From assembly GCA_023898805.1 (NCBI GenBank), contig CP060260.1, positions 124,001 to 188,000 on the forward strand: a stretch of DNA of 64,000 nucleotides, written 5' to 3'. The stretch is from Rhodospirillales bacterium. Lineage in GTDB: Bacteria; Pseudomonadota; Alphaproteobacteria; Micavibrionales; UBA1664. Under the pieces are notes generated by a model. The model did no database searches. It saw only the letters and a program-made list of their open reading frames with translations, and had not been told where the DNA came from. The translations under genes were made by a program, and so were the position numbers. Shown piece after piece: positions 1 to 7,820 of the stretch (position 1 is its first letter; each line of letters opens with the position of its first letter).

Positions 1-2682
1 TTAATGGCTTTTGCTATTTGCGGCATGCACTACACGGGTATGAAAGCCGCGATCATTCATCCCTATGCCAATTGCGCGCTGGCTTCACACCAGAGCTTTC
101 TTGGCCTGACATTATGGATCGTGGGCGCCACCGTAACGGTGTTCGGCTCAGGCATTTTCCTTCTCCTGCCCGGCCATGCCGAACAAAGGGAAACCCGAAT
201 CCAGCGCCTGTTTCAGGTCTATTTCCCCCCCGCCCTTTCGATCATCCTGGGCGGGTGCCTTGCGATTTATACGGCTTCCTCCCTCGAACACCGGCACCGC
301 CAGAACCTGGAAAGCGAAACGACTCTGCTTTCGCGCGATTTTCAACATTACATCCAGCAAGGCCAGCGCAACGCTTTGGCCATCGACGCTTTCTTTGAAT
401 CCTCGAACAGCGTGGAACCAAAGGAATTCGAAACTTTTACCGCCGCCTATCTCGACCGCTCACCCTATCAGGATGGCGCCTATTTCATCCCCGACGACGA
501 AGACTGGGCAATCGGAATCATGGCCTACGCCAAACCAGGCGTCCGGATGCTGGACACAGATGCGCTGGCCCGCTTGGTCGAAACGCTCAGGACCGGGGCG
601 CAAACCCGCAATCTGCGCATCGCCCGCGTACCCGACACCGATTACGTTATTTTCGATTATCCCACCCAATCGCATGGCAGCGCGGACGAACCGCGACAAC
701 ACGGACATATCATCGGACTTTATAATCTTGGCCGCCTGAAAAAGCATTTTTACGATCTCGCCCTGCCGCACCGCCTGACACCGGAAATCAAGGCTGAACT
801 CAGTCCCGACCACATGCCGGAAATGGACACGGCGGATGATGACATCCATGTCTCTGCAAGGATGGGTTTAAACCGCAACTACACCATTGCCACCGATTTC
901 GTTGCCGGCGGAACACCGTGGACGATCGCTTACAAACAAAACGCGATGTTGTATTTCGGCGACGCGATCGAAATCGTCATCCCGCTGGGTATCATGCTTA
1001 TCGCGCTTGTGGTTGCGCTTTATACATTCCGCTTGCTGCGCGAACAGGAGCGCGAGGCCGAACAATCGCAAGCGCTCATACAGGCCAAATCCATTGCCGA
1101 GGCTGCCAACGCCGCAAAAAGCGACTTTCTGGCGAATATGAGCCACGAGATCCGCTCGCCCATGAACGCGATCATGGGCATGTCGGAACTGATGCTGAAA
1201 ACCAAGTTGACGGGGGAACAGCGCATCTGGGCCAACATTGTCTACAAATCCGGCGAAAACCTGCTTGGCATCATCAACGACGTACTCGATTTCTCGAAGA
1301 TCGAGGCGGGCAAGCTTGAAATCGAGCGCGTCACCTTCGACATCTTCCGCATGTTGGGTGACGTCACCGATCTGTTCGCCCTGCGCTGCGCCGAAAAACA
1401 GGTATCAGTGCTGATTTCTGCCGAGCCGAATTTCCCAAAATCCATATGCGGCGACCCTGTGCGCATCAGGCAGATCCTCACAAACTTCCTAAGCAACGCG
1501 ATCAAATTCACCGAAAGCGGACACGTCCACATCCATCTTGGCGCGGAGCCAGGACAGGAACCGGATTCAGTCACGCTCAAAATCGCGATTGAGGACACCG
1601 GGCTTGGCATCCCGCCTGAAAAAATTGAATACATTTTTGAACAATTCTCGCAAGTCGAGGAATCGACGACCCGCCGCTTTGGCGGCACGGGCCTTGGCCT
1701 TGCCATCTGCCGTCGCCTGGCCGAACTGATGGGCGGACACATCGATGTAATCAGCGAGGTGGGCAAGGGCTCGACCTTTAGCCTTGTCATCCCAGCCGGC
1801 CTGCGCGGCCCCATGGCGCATACAGGCACGTACCGGCCCGACATCCGGCTTCAGGGACATAACGCGCTGGTGATCAAGGCTTATAAACCCGCGCGCGAAA
1901 ACATGACCCAGACGCTGTCCAACCTTGGCATTGCCTGCGATGGCGTCGCGACCGCGGAAGTCGAGGATTTCACCCCATACGACTTCATCTTCCTTGACGG
2001 CAATGCAAGCAACGCCGCTGCCATCGACCGCCTGACCCAGTATTCACAGGCGGGCGGACGCCTTGGTCATGTCATTGTCGTTGCCAATATCGGCGCGATC
2101 ACATCGGTGATCGGACCGTATACGACCGGCGCCTCGGGCTACCTGACGCGTCCCTACACGCCCGAACAGGTGGAGGTAATGCTCAAACTCCTGCTTGACG
2201 ATAGCGCACCTGCGGGCATGGAGACCTTCATCACCCGCAACATCGTCAATCGCGTGCTGTACGGTGACAGGCAGGACGACGAAAACGCCGCCGACAAACG
2301 CTATGCCGACCGCCGCATCCTTGTTGTCGATGACATGAAGGTGAACCAGCTGATTTTGGCCAAGGTGCTGGAGCCGTTCGGCTGCGCCGTTGATTTCGCC
2401 CCCAACGGGCTGGAGGCGCTCAACGCCGTGCGCGCGAACACCTACGACCTGATTTTCATGGACTGCCAGATGCCCGAAATGGACGGGTTTCAGGCCACCC
2501 GCACCATCCGCGCCGAAAATCCGAACCGCGCGCTCAAACCCGTGATCGTGGCCATCACCGCCGACGCGATGAGCGGCGACCGAGAAAAATGCCTGACGGC
2601 CGGCATGAACGACTATCTGAACAAGCCGTTCACCGCCGAACAAATCGCGCTGATCCTGAAAAAGTGGCTGGGTACGGCCTGA
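1..2682 (+). CDS. MHYT/CHASE hybrid sensor histidine kinase (5' partial)
   Basis: The frame is open to the first base, so the gene starts outside the window. Numbering from the Met at base 4, the protein opens with the motif GMHYTGMKA, the end of an MHYT membrane sensor domain, followed by membrane segments near 33-54 and 72-92. A CHASE-like extracytoplasmic region (about 93-315) and another membrane segment (322-343) follow. The kinase core has the H box SHEIRSPMN with the phospho-accepting His381, an N box (NFLSNAIKF) and G boxes (DTGLGIPP, GGTGLGLAI). A weak receiver-like domain (about 610-735, Asp665 in FIFLDG) precedes a canonical C-terminal receiver with Asp820 in FMDCQMPEMDG. It is expected to autophosphorylate in response to an extracytoplasmic signal and pass phosphate to its receiver. 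The ligand and output are unknown, and no partner regulator is visible. Confidence 0.93.
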   Translation, partial: LMAFAICGMHYTGMKAAIIHPYANCALASHQSFLGLTLWIVGATVTVFGSGIFLLLPGHAEQRETRIQRLFQVYFPPALSIILGGCLAIYTASSLEHRHRQNLESETTLLSRDFQHYIQQGQRNALAIDAFFESSNSVEPKEFETFTAAYLDRSPYQDGAYFIPDDEDWAIGIMAYAKPGVRMLDTDALARLVETLRTGAQTRNLRIARVPDTDYVIFDYPTQSHGSADEPRQHGHIIGLYNLGRLKKHFYDLALPHRLTPEIKAELSPDHMPEMDTADDDIHVSARMGLNRNYTIATDFVAGGTPWTIAYKQNAMLYFGDAIEIVIPLGIMLIALVVALYTFRLLREQEREAEQSQALIQAKSIAEAANAAKSDFLANMSHEIRSPMNAIMGMSELMLKTKLTGEQRIWANIVYKSGENLLGIINDVLDFSKIEAGKLEIERVTFDIFRMLGDVTDLFALRCAEKQVSVLISAEPNFPKSICGDPVRIRQILTNFLSNAIKFTESGHVHIHLGAEPGQEPDSVTLKIAIEDTGLGIPPEKIEYIFEQFSQVEESTTRRFGGTGLGLAICRRLAELMGGHIDVISEVGKGSTFSLVIPAGLRGPMAHTGTYRPDIRLQGHNALVIKAYKPARENMTQTLSNLGIACDGVATAEVEDFTPYDFIFLDGNASNAAAIDRLTQYSQAGGRLGHVIVVANIGAITSVIGPYTTGASGYLTRPYTPEQVEVMLKLLLDDSAPAGMETFITRNIVNRVLYGDRQDDENAADKRYADRRILVVDDMKVNQLILAKVLEPFGCAVDFAPNGLEALNAVRANTYDLIFMDCQMPEMDGFQATRTIRAENPNRALKPVIVAITADAMSGDREKCLTAGMNDYLNKPFTAEQIALILKKWLGTA

Positions 2683-2685
2683 CCC

Positions 2686-3066
2686 TTAAAGTGTCCGGTA
2701 AATCTCGACGCCCACGCCTGCCGCATCGGGCAGCGCGGCCGTTTTCTCCACCCGCACATGCACACCGATGACGCCCGTGGTCGCCAGCGCGATGCGCGCG
2801 ATCCCTTCCGCCAGATCCTCGACCAGATTGATATGCCCGGCCCCGGCCAACGCCTGCACATTTTTCGCAAGCGTATGATAACATACGTAAAAATCCACAG
2901 GCGCGTCCTGTGGCGCGGCGATATCCGCGACCACGTTCACCACCACCGGCTGCTTCACCCCGCGCTCGGCCGGATAGACGCCGATCTCCGCCATCATCCG
3001 CAAATCGCGAATGACGATACGGGTGGTTTCGCGCCCTTTCGATTTGCTCAATAACGCCTCTTTCAT
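2686..3066 (-). CDS. folB: Dihydroneopterin aldolase
   Basis: This 126-residue protein has the length and motifs of FolB, which cleaves 7,8-dihydroneopterin to 6-hydroxymethyl-dihydropterin in folate synthesis. Recognisable pieces are IRDLRMMAEIGVYPAERG near the N-terminus, NLVEDLAEGIARIAL in the middle and VRVEKTAALPDAAGVGVEI at the C-terminus, where the lysine after the Glu matches the catalytic Lys of the family. It converges with the sensor kinase, with 3 bases between the two stop codons. No other folate gene is nearby. The start is the first Met of the frame, about ten residues longer than the core fold needs, so a slightly later start is possible. Confidence 0.9.
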   Translation of the reverse strand: MKEALLSKSKGRETTRIVIRDLRMMAEIGVYPAERGVKQPVVVNVVADIAAPQDAPVDFYVCYHTLAKNVQALAGAGHINLVEDLAEGIARIALATTGVIGVHVRVEKTAALPDAAGVGVEIYRTL

Positions 3067-3131
3067 CGTGACGCAGATGTATCAGCCCGCGCACACTTGG
3101 GCAAATTCATCTTTCCCCGGACCGAAACACT

Positions 3132-3164
3132 CACAAAAAAGGGCGGATACACCATCCGCCCTTT
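3132..3164 (-). terminator. Rho-independent terminator of rpsB-tsf
   Basis: An 11-bp perfect stem (3138-3148 with 3154-3164, core gggcggat/atccgccc) closes a 5-base loop. Read on the minus strand it is followed by a run of six T (complement of 3135-3140). It lies about 170 bases downstream of the tsf stop and on the right strand to end that operon. The other strand has only a weak T stretch. Confidence 0.8.
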
Positions 3165-3210
3165 GTCATTTTACTGTGATCCTAAAATATATTGGCCCTG
3201 CCCTTTATGC

Positions 3211-3306
3211 CGTCATCACCCGGCCTATCCGGGTGATCCATCACGCCAAATAGCGGATATTCAGCATTCCTTGCCATGGATTGCCCGCATCCGCGGGCAA
3301 TGACGG
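3211..3306. repeat. Pair of REP-like palindromes in inverted orientation
   Basis: Two short elements share the layout GTCAT-stem-loop-ATCCAT. The first has arms atcacccgg (3215-3223) and ccgggtgat (3229-3237). The second runs on the opposite strand, with arms attgcccgc (3280-3288) and gcgggcaat (3293-3301), and is bounded by ccatgg and tgacgg. The arms differ in sequence but the flanking ends are shared, as in dispersed extragenic palindromes of Alphaproteobacteria. They lie in the gap between tsf and folB. A further copy lies at 15831-15863. Confidence 0.6.
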
Positions 3307-3330
3307 ATCATCAAGGATGGTTTAAAAACT

Positions 3331-4257
3331 TTACCCGTTAACGGCGCGAGCCACTTCGGCGGCAAAGTCGGTTTCTTCCTTCTGGATGCCCTCGCCCAGC
3401 GCCATGCGCGCGAATCCAGCCACCTTGATCGGCGCGCTGGCCTCTTTCGCGGCGGCCTCGACCACCTTGGCGATCTTGTTTTCGCCGTCCATGATGAAGA
3501 CCTGCTCCATCAGCACCACTTCCTCGTAATATTTGCGGATGCGGCCATCGACCATCTTGGCGATGACCTCCTCCGGCTTGCCGGAGGCGCGGGCCTGTTC
3601 GCTCAGCACGCTGCGCTCGCGCTCCAGCGCGGCGGGGTCGACCGCGGAAACCTCAAGGAATTCCGGGTTGGCGGCGGCGACATGCATCGCCAGTTTTTTG
3701 CCAAGCTCATGCAGCTTTTCGGCAGGCGCGGCGGATTCCAGCGCAACCAGAACGCCGATCTTGCCCAGACCCGGCAACACCGCGTTGTGGACATAGCTGG
3801 CGACCACGCCTTGCCCGACTTCCAGCGATGCCATACGACGCACCGCCATGTTTTCGCCGATCGTGGCGATCAGCTCGGTCAGCGCCTCGGAAACCGGCTT
3901 GCCCGAAAGCGGCGCGGCCAGAAGGCTTTCAAGATCGTGCTTTTCGCGCGCGGCCAGTTGCGCGATGTCGCGCACGAAAGCCTGGAATTGTTCGTTACGG
4001 CCGACGAAATCGGTTTCGGAGTTGACCTCGACCACCACTGCGCGTTTTTCGTCCGCGCTGGTCGCGACCACGACCAAACCTTCCGATGTCGTGCGGCCCG
4101 ATTTCTTCGCCGCCTTGGACAACCCCTTCGTGCGCAGCCAGTCGATTGCGGCTTCAAGGTTTCCGGCGTTTTCTTCAAGCGCCTTTTTGCAGTCCAGCAT
4201 CCCCGCGCCGGTGCTTTCGCGCAGGTCTTTAATCATCGATGCAGTGATTTGGGTCAT
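3331..4257 (-). CDS. tsf: Translation elongation factor Ts
   Basis: EF-Ts is the nucleotide exchange factor that reloads EF-Tu with GTP. The 308-residue protein starts MTQITASMIKDLRESTGAGM, the family's N-terminal UBA-like module, followed by CKKALEENAGNLEAAIDWLR and the core motif SETDFVGRNEQF that contacts EF-Tu. The length is normal. It lies 84 bases downstream of rpsB on the same strand, the usual rpsB-tsf operon, and is followed by a clear terminator. Confidence 0.98.
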   Translation of the reverse strand: MTQITASMIKDLRESTGAGMLDCKKALEENAGNLEAAIDWLRTKGLSKAAKKSGRTTSEGLVVVATSADEKRAVVVEVNSETDFVGRNEQFQAFVRDIAQLAAREKHDLESLLAAPLSGKPVSEALTELIATIGENMAVRRMASLEVGQGVVASYVHNAVLPGLGKIGVLVALESAAPAEKLHELGKKLAMHVAAANPEFLEVSAVDPAALERERSVLSEQARASGKPEEVIAKMVDGRIRKYYEEVVLMEQVFIMDGENKIAKVVEAAAKEASAPIKVAGFARMALGEGIQKEETDFAAEVARAVNG

Positions 4258-4341
4258 TTTGATTTCCTTGTTGGGTGAAAACGCCCGTTGCCGCGACGCG
4301 GCAAAGCCGCAGGCCGTCAGGCAACGGGCAAAACAAACAAA

Positions 4342-5145
4342 TTACGCGCTCGCCGCTTTCTTGGCGGGCTTGGCTTCTTCCGCTTCGGCCTCGACCTTGG
4401 CGGTCGGCTTGGGCAGGTCGACCTTCACGTCGACGGCGGCACCCAGATCCGTGCCCGATTTGGCAAGGTCCGCGGCAATGCCGTCCAGCACGGAATCGCA
4501 CACCAGATCGCAATACAGCTCGATCGCGCGCAGCGCGTCGTCATTGCCCGGCACCGGATAGGTGATGCCGTCGGGGCTGGAATTGGAATCGACGATCGCG
4601 ACGACCGGAATGCCCAGCACGTTGGCTTCCTTGATCGCGATGTCTTCCTTGATCGTATCGACCACGAAGATGATGTCCGGCTGGCCGCCCATGTCCTTGA
4701 TGCCGCCGATGACCAGTTCAAGGCGCAGCTTTTCGCGGCTGCGGTCCAGCAATTCTTTTTTGGTGAAGCCGGCGGAATCGGAATTCTCAAGCTCGCGCAG
4801 ACGCGCGATGGATTGCGAAATCGTTTTCCAGTTGGTCAGCATGCCGCCCAGCCAGCGGTGGTTGACGTAGTACTGGCCGCACTTCTTGGCGGATTCGGCG
4901 ACTTTCGCCTGCGCCTGACGCTTGGTGCCGACGAACAGGACGCGGCCACCGCGTGCCGCCGTGTCGCGGATCGCCTTCAGCGCGGCGTCCAGCATCGGCA
5001 CGGTTTGTTGCAGGTCGATGATATGGATGTTGTTGCGCACGCCGAAGATGAAAGGCTTCATCTTGGGGTTCCAGCGGCGGGTGTTGTGTCCAAAGTGAAC
5101 GCCCGCTTCAAGCAGCTGGCGCATGGAATAGGTCGGCATTGCCAT
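4342..5145 (-). CDS. rpsB: 30S ribosomal protein S2
   Basis: S2 is a small-subunit protein. The start is set at MAMPTYSMRQLLEAG because this matches the conserved N-terminus and because an AAAGGA Shine-Dalgarno sequence lies about 8 bases upstream; the frame itself stays open for another 110 codons. The conserved HFGHNTRRWNPKM, FVGTKRQAQ, RWLGGMLTN and NSSPDGITYPVPGNDDA motifs are all present. The 267 residues include a short Lys/Ala-rich acidic C-terminal tail common in Alphaproteobacteria. It is the first gene of the rpsB-tsf operon, with 179 bases to the divergent gene at 5325 that must hold the promoter. Confidence 0.97.
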   Translation of the reverse strand: MAMPTYSMRQLLEAGVHFGHNTRRWNPKMKPFIFGVRNNIHIIDLQQTVPMLDAALKAIRDTAARGGRVLFVGTKRQAQAKVAESAKKCGQYYVNHRWLGGMLTNWKTISQSIARLRELENSDSAGFTKKELLDRSREKLRLELVIGGIKDMGGQPDIIFVVDTIKEDIAIKEANVLGIPVVAIVDSNSSPDGITYPVPGNDDALRAIELYCDLVCDSVLDGIAADLAKSGTDLGAAVDVKVDLPKPTAKVEAEAEEAKPAKKAASA

Positions 5146-5324
5146 TTGGTATGGTCCTTTTGTTAAACAGTTGTTTCCGCTGCGGGCCTTGGGGCAACAA
5201 GCCCACTGTTTAAGGAATCCCGCATGTGTGATGGCGCGGTTATGACGTTTTACCGCGCCGAAAGCAAGGAAAATCGTCACAAAAAAGGTGACATAACCGC
5301 ACCCGACATGCTGAAATCGCCCCG

Positions 5325-5969
5325 ATGCAAAACACGCTGATCCTGCTTTCCCCTTTCGCCACCCCCCTTCTGATGCCCGAAGCGGGCGCGAAAATAGCCA
5401 TGGACCTGCATGCACGCGGCGTGAAACGGGCCGATCTGGCCACTCTGCCGCAATACGGCTATGGCGCGCACACACGCCCGCACAAAGGGTACGCCGCGCC
5501 GGATTTCACGGCTATTGCCGAGAATATGGCTAAAACCGTGATCCGTCCGGTGATCGGGCATTCTGACGTCTGCGACCTTTCGCATCTGCCCCGTGTCAAA
5601 ACCCCGCCTGATCTTCAAAGCCTCGCCCGGGTCGGCGCCCTGTTCGCCCGCGCCGCCGACATCCCCGGCTCGCCGGACATGGACCGCAGCGACGGCCGCG
5701 CATTGGGGCTGATCTTCCATCTCGCGCTTTACGCCCGCGCAGCCGACGGCGAAATGTACGACGCGCTGTTGTTCCCGACGCTCAGCGCCCGCGCACGGCA
5801 AGGCCTGCACAGCCGGATTTATCTGCGCTCTCCCGGGGATTGTGACCTCTATGGCCGTGCCGTCGCGCTTGATACCTTGCGCGAAGCCGCGCGCGGGCTG
5901 GTCAGCACGCAAAGGACATTCAACGACGCGCCGCCGCCCCCTGCCTATCCATCGGTCATGTTTTGCTGA
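5325..5969 (+). CDS. Hypothetical protein, 214 aa
   Basis: I do not recognise this protein. It has no clear signal peptide or membrane segment. The N-terminus (MQNTLILLSPFATPLLMPEAG) is hydrophobic, and the middle is rich in Ala, Arg and Asp. Codon use has the GC-rich third positions of the neighbouring genes, which supports this strand over the long opposite-strand frame. It diverges from rpsB, and its last 14 bases overlap the convergent gene at 5956. There is no strong Shine-Dalgarno sequence before the first ATG, so the start is uncertain. Confidence 0.55.
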   Translation: MQNTLILLSPFATPLLMPEAGAKIAMDLHARGVKRADLATLPQYGYGAHTRPHKGYAAPDFTAIAENMAKTVIRPVIGHSDVCDLSHLPRVKTPPDLQSLARVGALFARAADIPGSPDMDRSDGRALGLIFHLALYARAADGEMYDALLFPTLSARARQGLHSRIYLRSPGDCDLYGRAVALDTLREAARGLVSTQRTFNDAPPPPAYPSVMFC

Positions 5970-6381
5970 AAGCGCAAACCTGGGCGGAGATTTCCCGATG
6001 CGGGCGAAAACATCCCGCCGCCCGGTCGTAACCCCATTCGGCCATCCCGTTCGCCCCTGAAACCCGCAACAATTCGCCACGCCGCAAATCATGGGTCATG
6101 CGGTAATACAGCCGCGCAACAGCCTCGGCCGCATCCTTTCCGGCAAAATTCAGCGGATATTGGAATTGCGGGGACCACACCATTACAGCTTCCAGCGCCG
6201 CCACCATCTTGCCCGGCTCGACCTCGGTTATACCGACCTCCACGCCGAACGCCGCGCGGATTTCCGCGCGCAGGGCGTCTGGCCTTACGGAAAGGCGCCC
6301 GATGATTGCCTCTTTCATGCTAAACTTAGCCGCCGCAGGCCGGTTTGCACCCGCGCGAGTGAATACGATGATGTTACTCAT
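5956..6381 (-). CDS. Hypothetical protein, 141 aa
   Basis: This is an uncharacterised small soluble protein. The start chosen is the ATG of MSNIIVFTRAGANRP; a TTG two codons upstream is possible but has no better ribosome site. The predicted chain mixes helix and strand (SMKEAIIGRLSVRPDALRAEI, EAVARLYYRMTHDLRRGELLRV). I see no known motif. It converges on the gene at 5325, overlapping it by 14 bases, and is divergent from the gene at 6462 across an A+T-rich spacer of about 80 bases that probably carries both promoters. Confidence 0.65.
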   Translation of the reverse strand: MSNIIVFTRAGANRPAAAKFSMKEAIIGRLSVRPDALRAEIRAAFGVEVGITEVEPGKMVAALEAVMVWSPQFQYPLNFAGKDAAEAVARLYYRMTHDLRRGELLRVSGANGMAEWGYDRAAGCFRPHREISAQVCAFSKT

Positions 6382-6461
6382 TTCCAAAACTTAACAAACT
6401 TATCTAGTTTCCACAACAAGATATTTACCATAATTTAAAAAACTGCCGTTACCATGTCGTG

Positions 6462-7820
6462 ATGACAGAATCGCGCAGTGGCGCCCCGCATGCGGACGTC
6501 ATTGAAATTCATTCTGATACGGTTTTTACACATGGCGCCGATCTCGGACGCATGATCGATATCATTGTCAGCGGGATGCTTTTATCCAACAACGAACTGC
6601 AGCGGTTAAATTATGCCGATGCACGCACATTCAATTTTCCCGGCGACGTAACGCATGGAAACGATGCCACAGCCAACAGCCGAACAGAAGCCCATAACGT
6701 ATGTGTCGCCAAGGACACATTTTACGGCATCTCCAGCATAACGCAGTGCCCTGCCTATCTGGTTTTGCCTGCCAGACAGCTTGCACAAGCCGGATACAGG
6801 GTTATGGATCAGGATGGTCTGCATATCCTGCCGCCCGACTATCAAGGTCCGGCTGATGAACGTGGCTGTCGCATATCACTGACCGAAACGCCATTTAAAA
6901 TTGTCACGGACGAACCGTCTGCGAAAATCCTGACAAAGGCTATGAAAGAAAGCGGCCTTTATCGGGACGAGCAGATCGAAAACGCTTTTTTGATTGCCGA
7001 CGATGTAAAGCGGGCGGTCAATCAACAATGCGAAAAGACCATCGCGCACAGCAAGCGCGCGCTCGGACTAGAGAAGCAACCACAGGAAACAATCACATTG
7101 TTTCGAGACGATGCTGCGCCGAAAATCTTAACCCGCGCCTTCCCGGACGGAGACAGATCGTCTCAATATTACAATCCCACACCTGAAATACCGTACGCGC
7201 CAAGAGAACCGAACGCGTCAGCAAGTCTGAATACAAAACCAGTCCTGACCAATCTGCTGAACATGCATAATTTGGGCAAAGGCCTGTATGTATCCACTGA
7301 AGCCCGGAAAGGCGTCCGGAGCTATCTGTGCAAACTGGATGAAACCCTCAACCCATTTTCATACGCTGGGGGAAGCGCGCATGATGTATTCATCGTTGGT
7401 GAAACCGGGCATATCCACGGTGCGGAATACAGCCCGCAAACGGGTCGTCTGATACTGGATTCCTTTGCACCAAAACATGATCGCGCCTTCGCCGCAATCT
7501 GTTCGGCAATGAATTCACGCCACATTCGCGCCAGCCTCCGCGAAAATTTACGTACACCGGTACATGCGGCGGTTAATCCGGATGCACCGGATTCAATTGA
7601 CTGCATGATTTACGCCTGCCCGTCACCGCCACCGCCGCCTGGATCAACACCGGCACCGACAGGACAAACCGGAATACCCGACAACGTCCGGAAAAATTAT
7701 TTTCATGATATTTTTCAAAAGGCCGATGATGTTCTCGCTCGACGCAACGGCACAGCGCCAAGCGCGGGACACGGCGCTCCACAGGCTTTCACTCCGTCTA
7801 CCCCTCGCTCAGATCGCTGA
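6462..7820 (+). CDS. Hypothetical protein, 452 aa, atypical composition
   Basis: I see no recognisable family. The protein is soluble-looking, with no signal peptide or membrane segment, and has a Pro-rich stretch late in the chain (SPPPPPGSTPAPTGQ) separating a main body from a short C-terminal tail. Codon use is less GC-biased than in dnaE, and the upstream spacer (6388-6460) is A+T-rich, so recent acquisition is plausible. The ATG at 6462 is preceded directly by a GTG that could also serve as start. Its 3' end overlaps the convergent dnaE 3' end by 23 bases. Confidence 0.7.
   Translation: MTESRSGAPHADVIEIHSDTVFTHGADLGRMIDIIVSGMLLSNNELQRLNYADARTFNFPGDVTHGNDATANSRTEAHNVCVAKDTFYGISSITQCPAYLVLPARQLAQAGYRVMDQDGLHILPPDYQGPADERGCRISLTETPFKIVTDEPSAKILTKAMKESGLYRDEQIENAFLIADDVKRAVNQQCEKTIAHSKRALGLEKQPQETITLFRDDAAPKILTRAFPDGDRSSQYYNPTPEIPYAPREPNASASLNTKPVLTNLLNMHNLGKGLYVSTEARKGVRSYLCKLDETLNPFSYAGGSAHDVFIVGETGHIHGAEYSPQTGRLILDSFAPKHDRAFAAICSAMNSRHIRASLRENLRTPVHAAVNPDAPDSIDCMIYACPSPPPPPGSTPAPTGQTGIPDNVRKNYFHDIFQKADDVLARRNGTAPSAGHGAPQAFTPSTPRSDR

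Noticed and set aside
5277..6092. 271-codon minus-strand frame opposite the gene at 5325
   Set aside because: It overlaps two better candidates and shows no protein-like pattern; long opposite-strand frames are common in GC-rich DNA.
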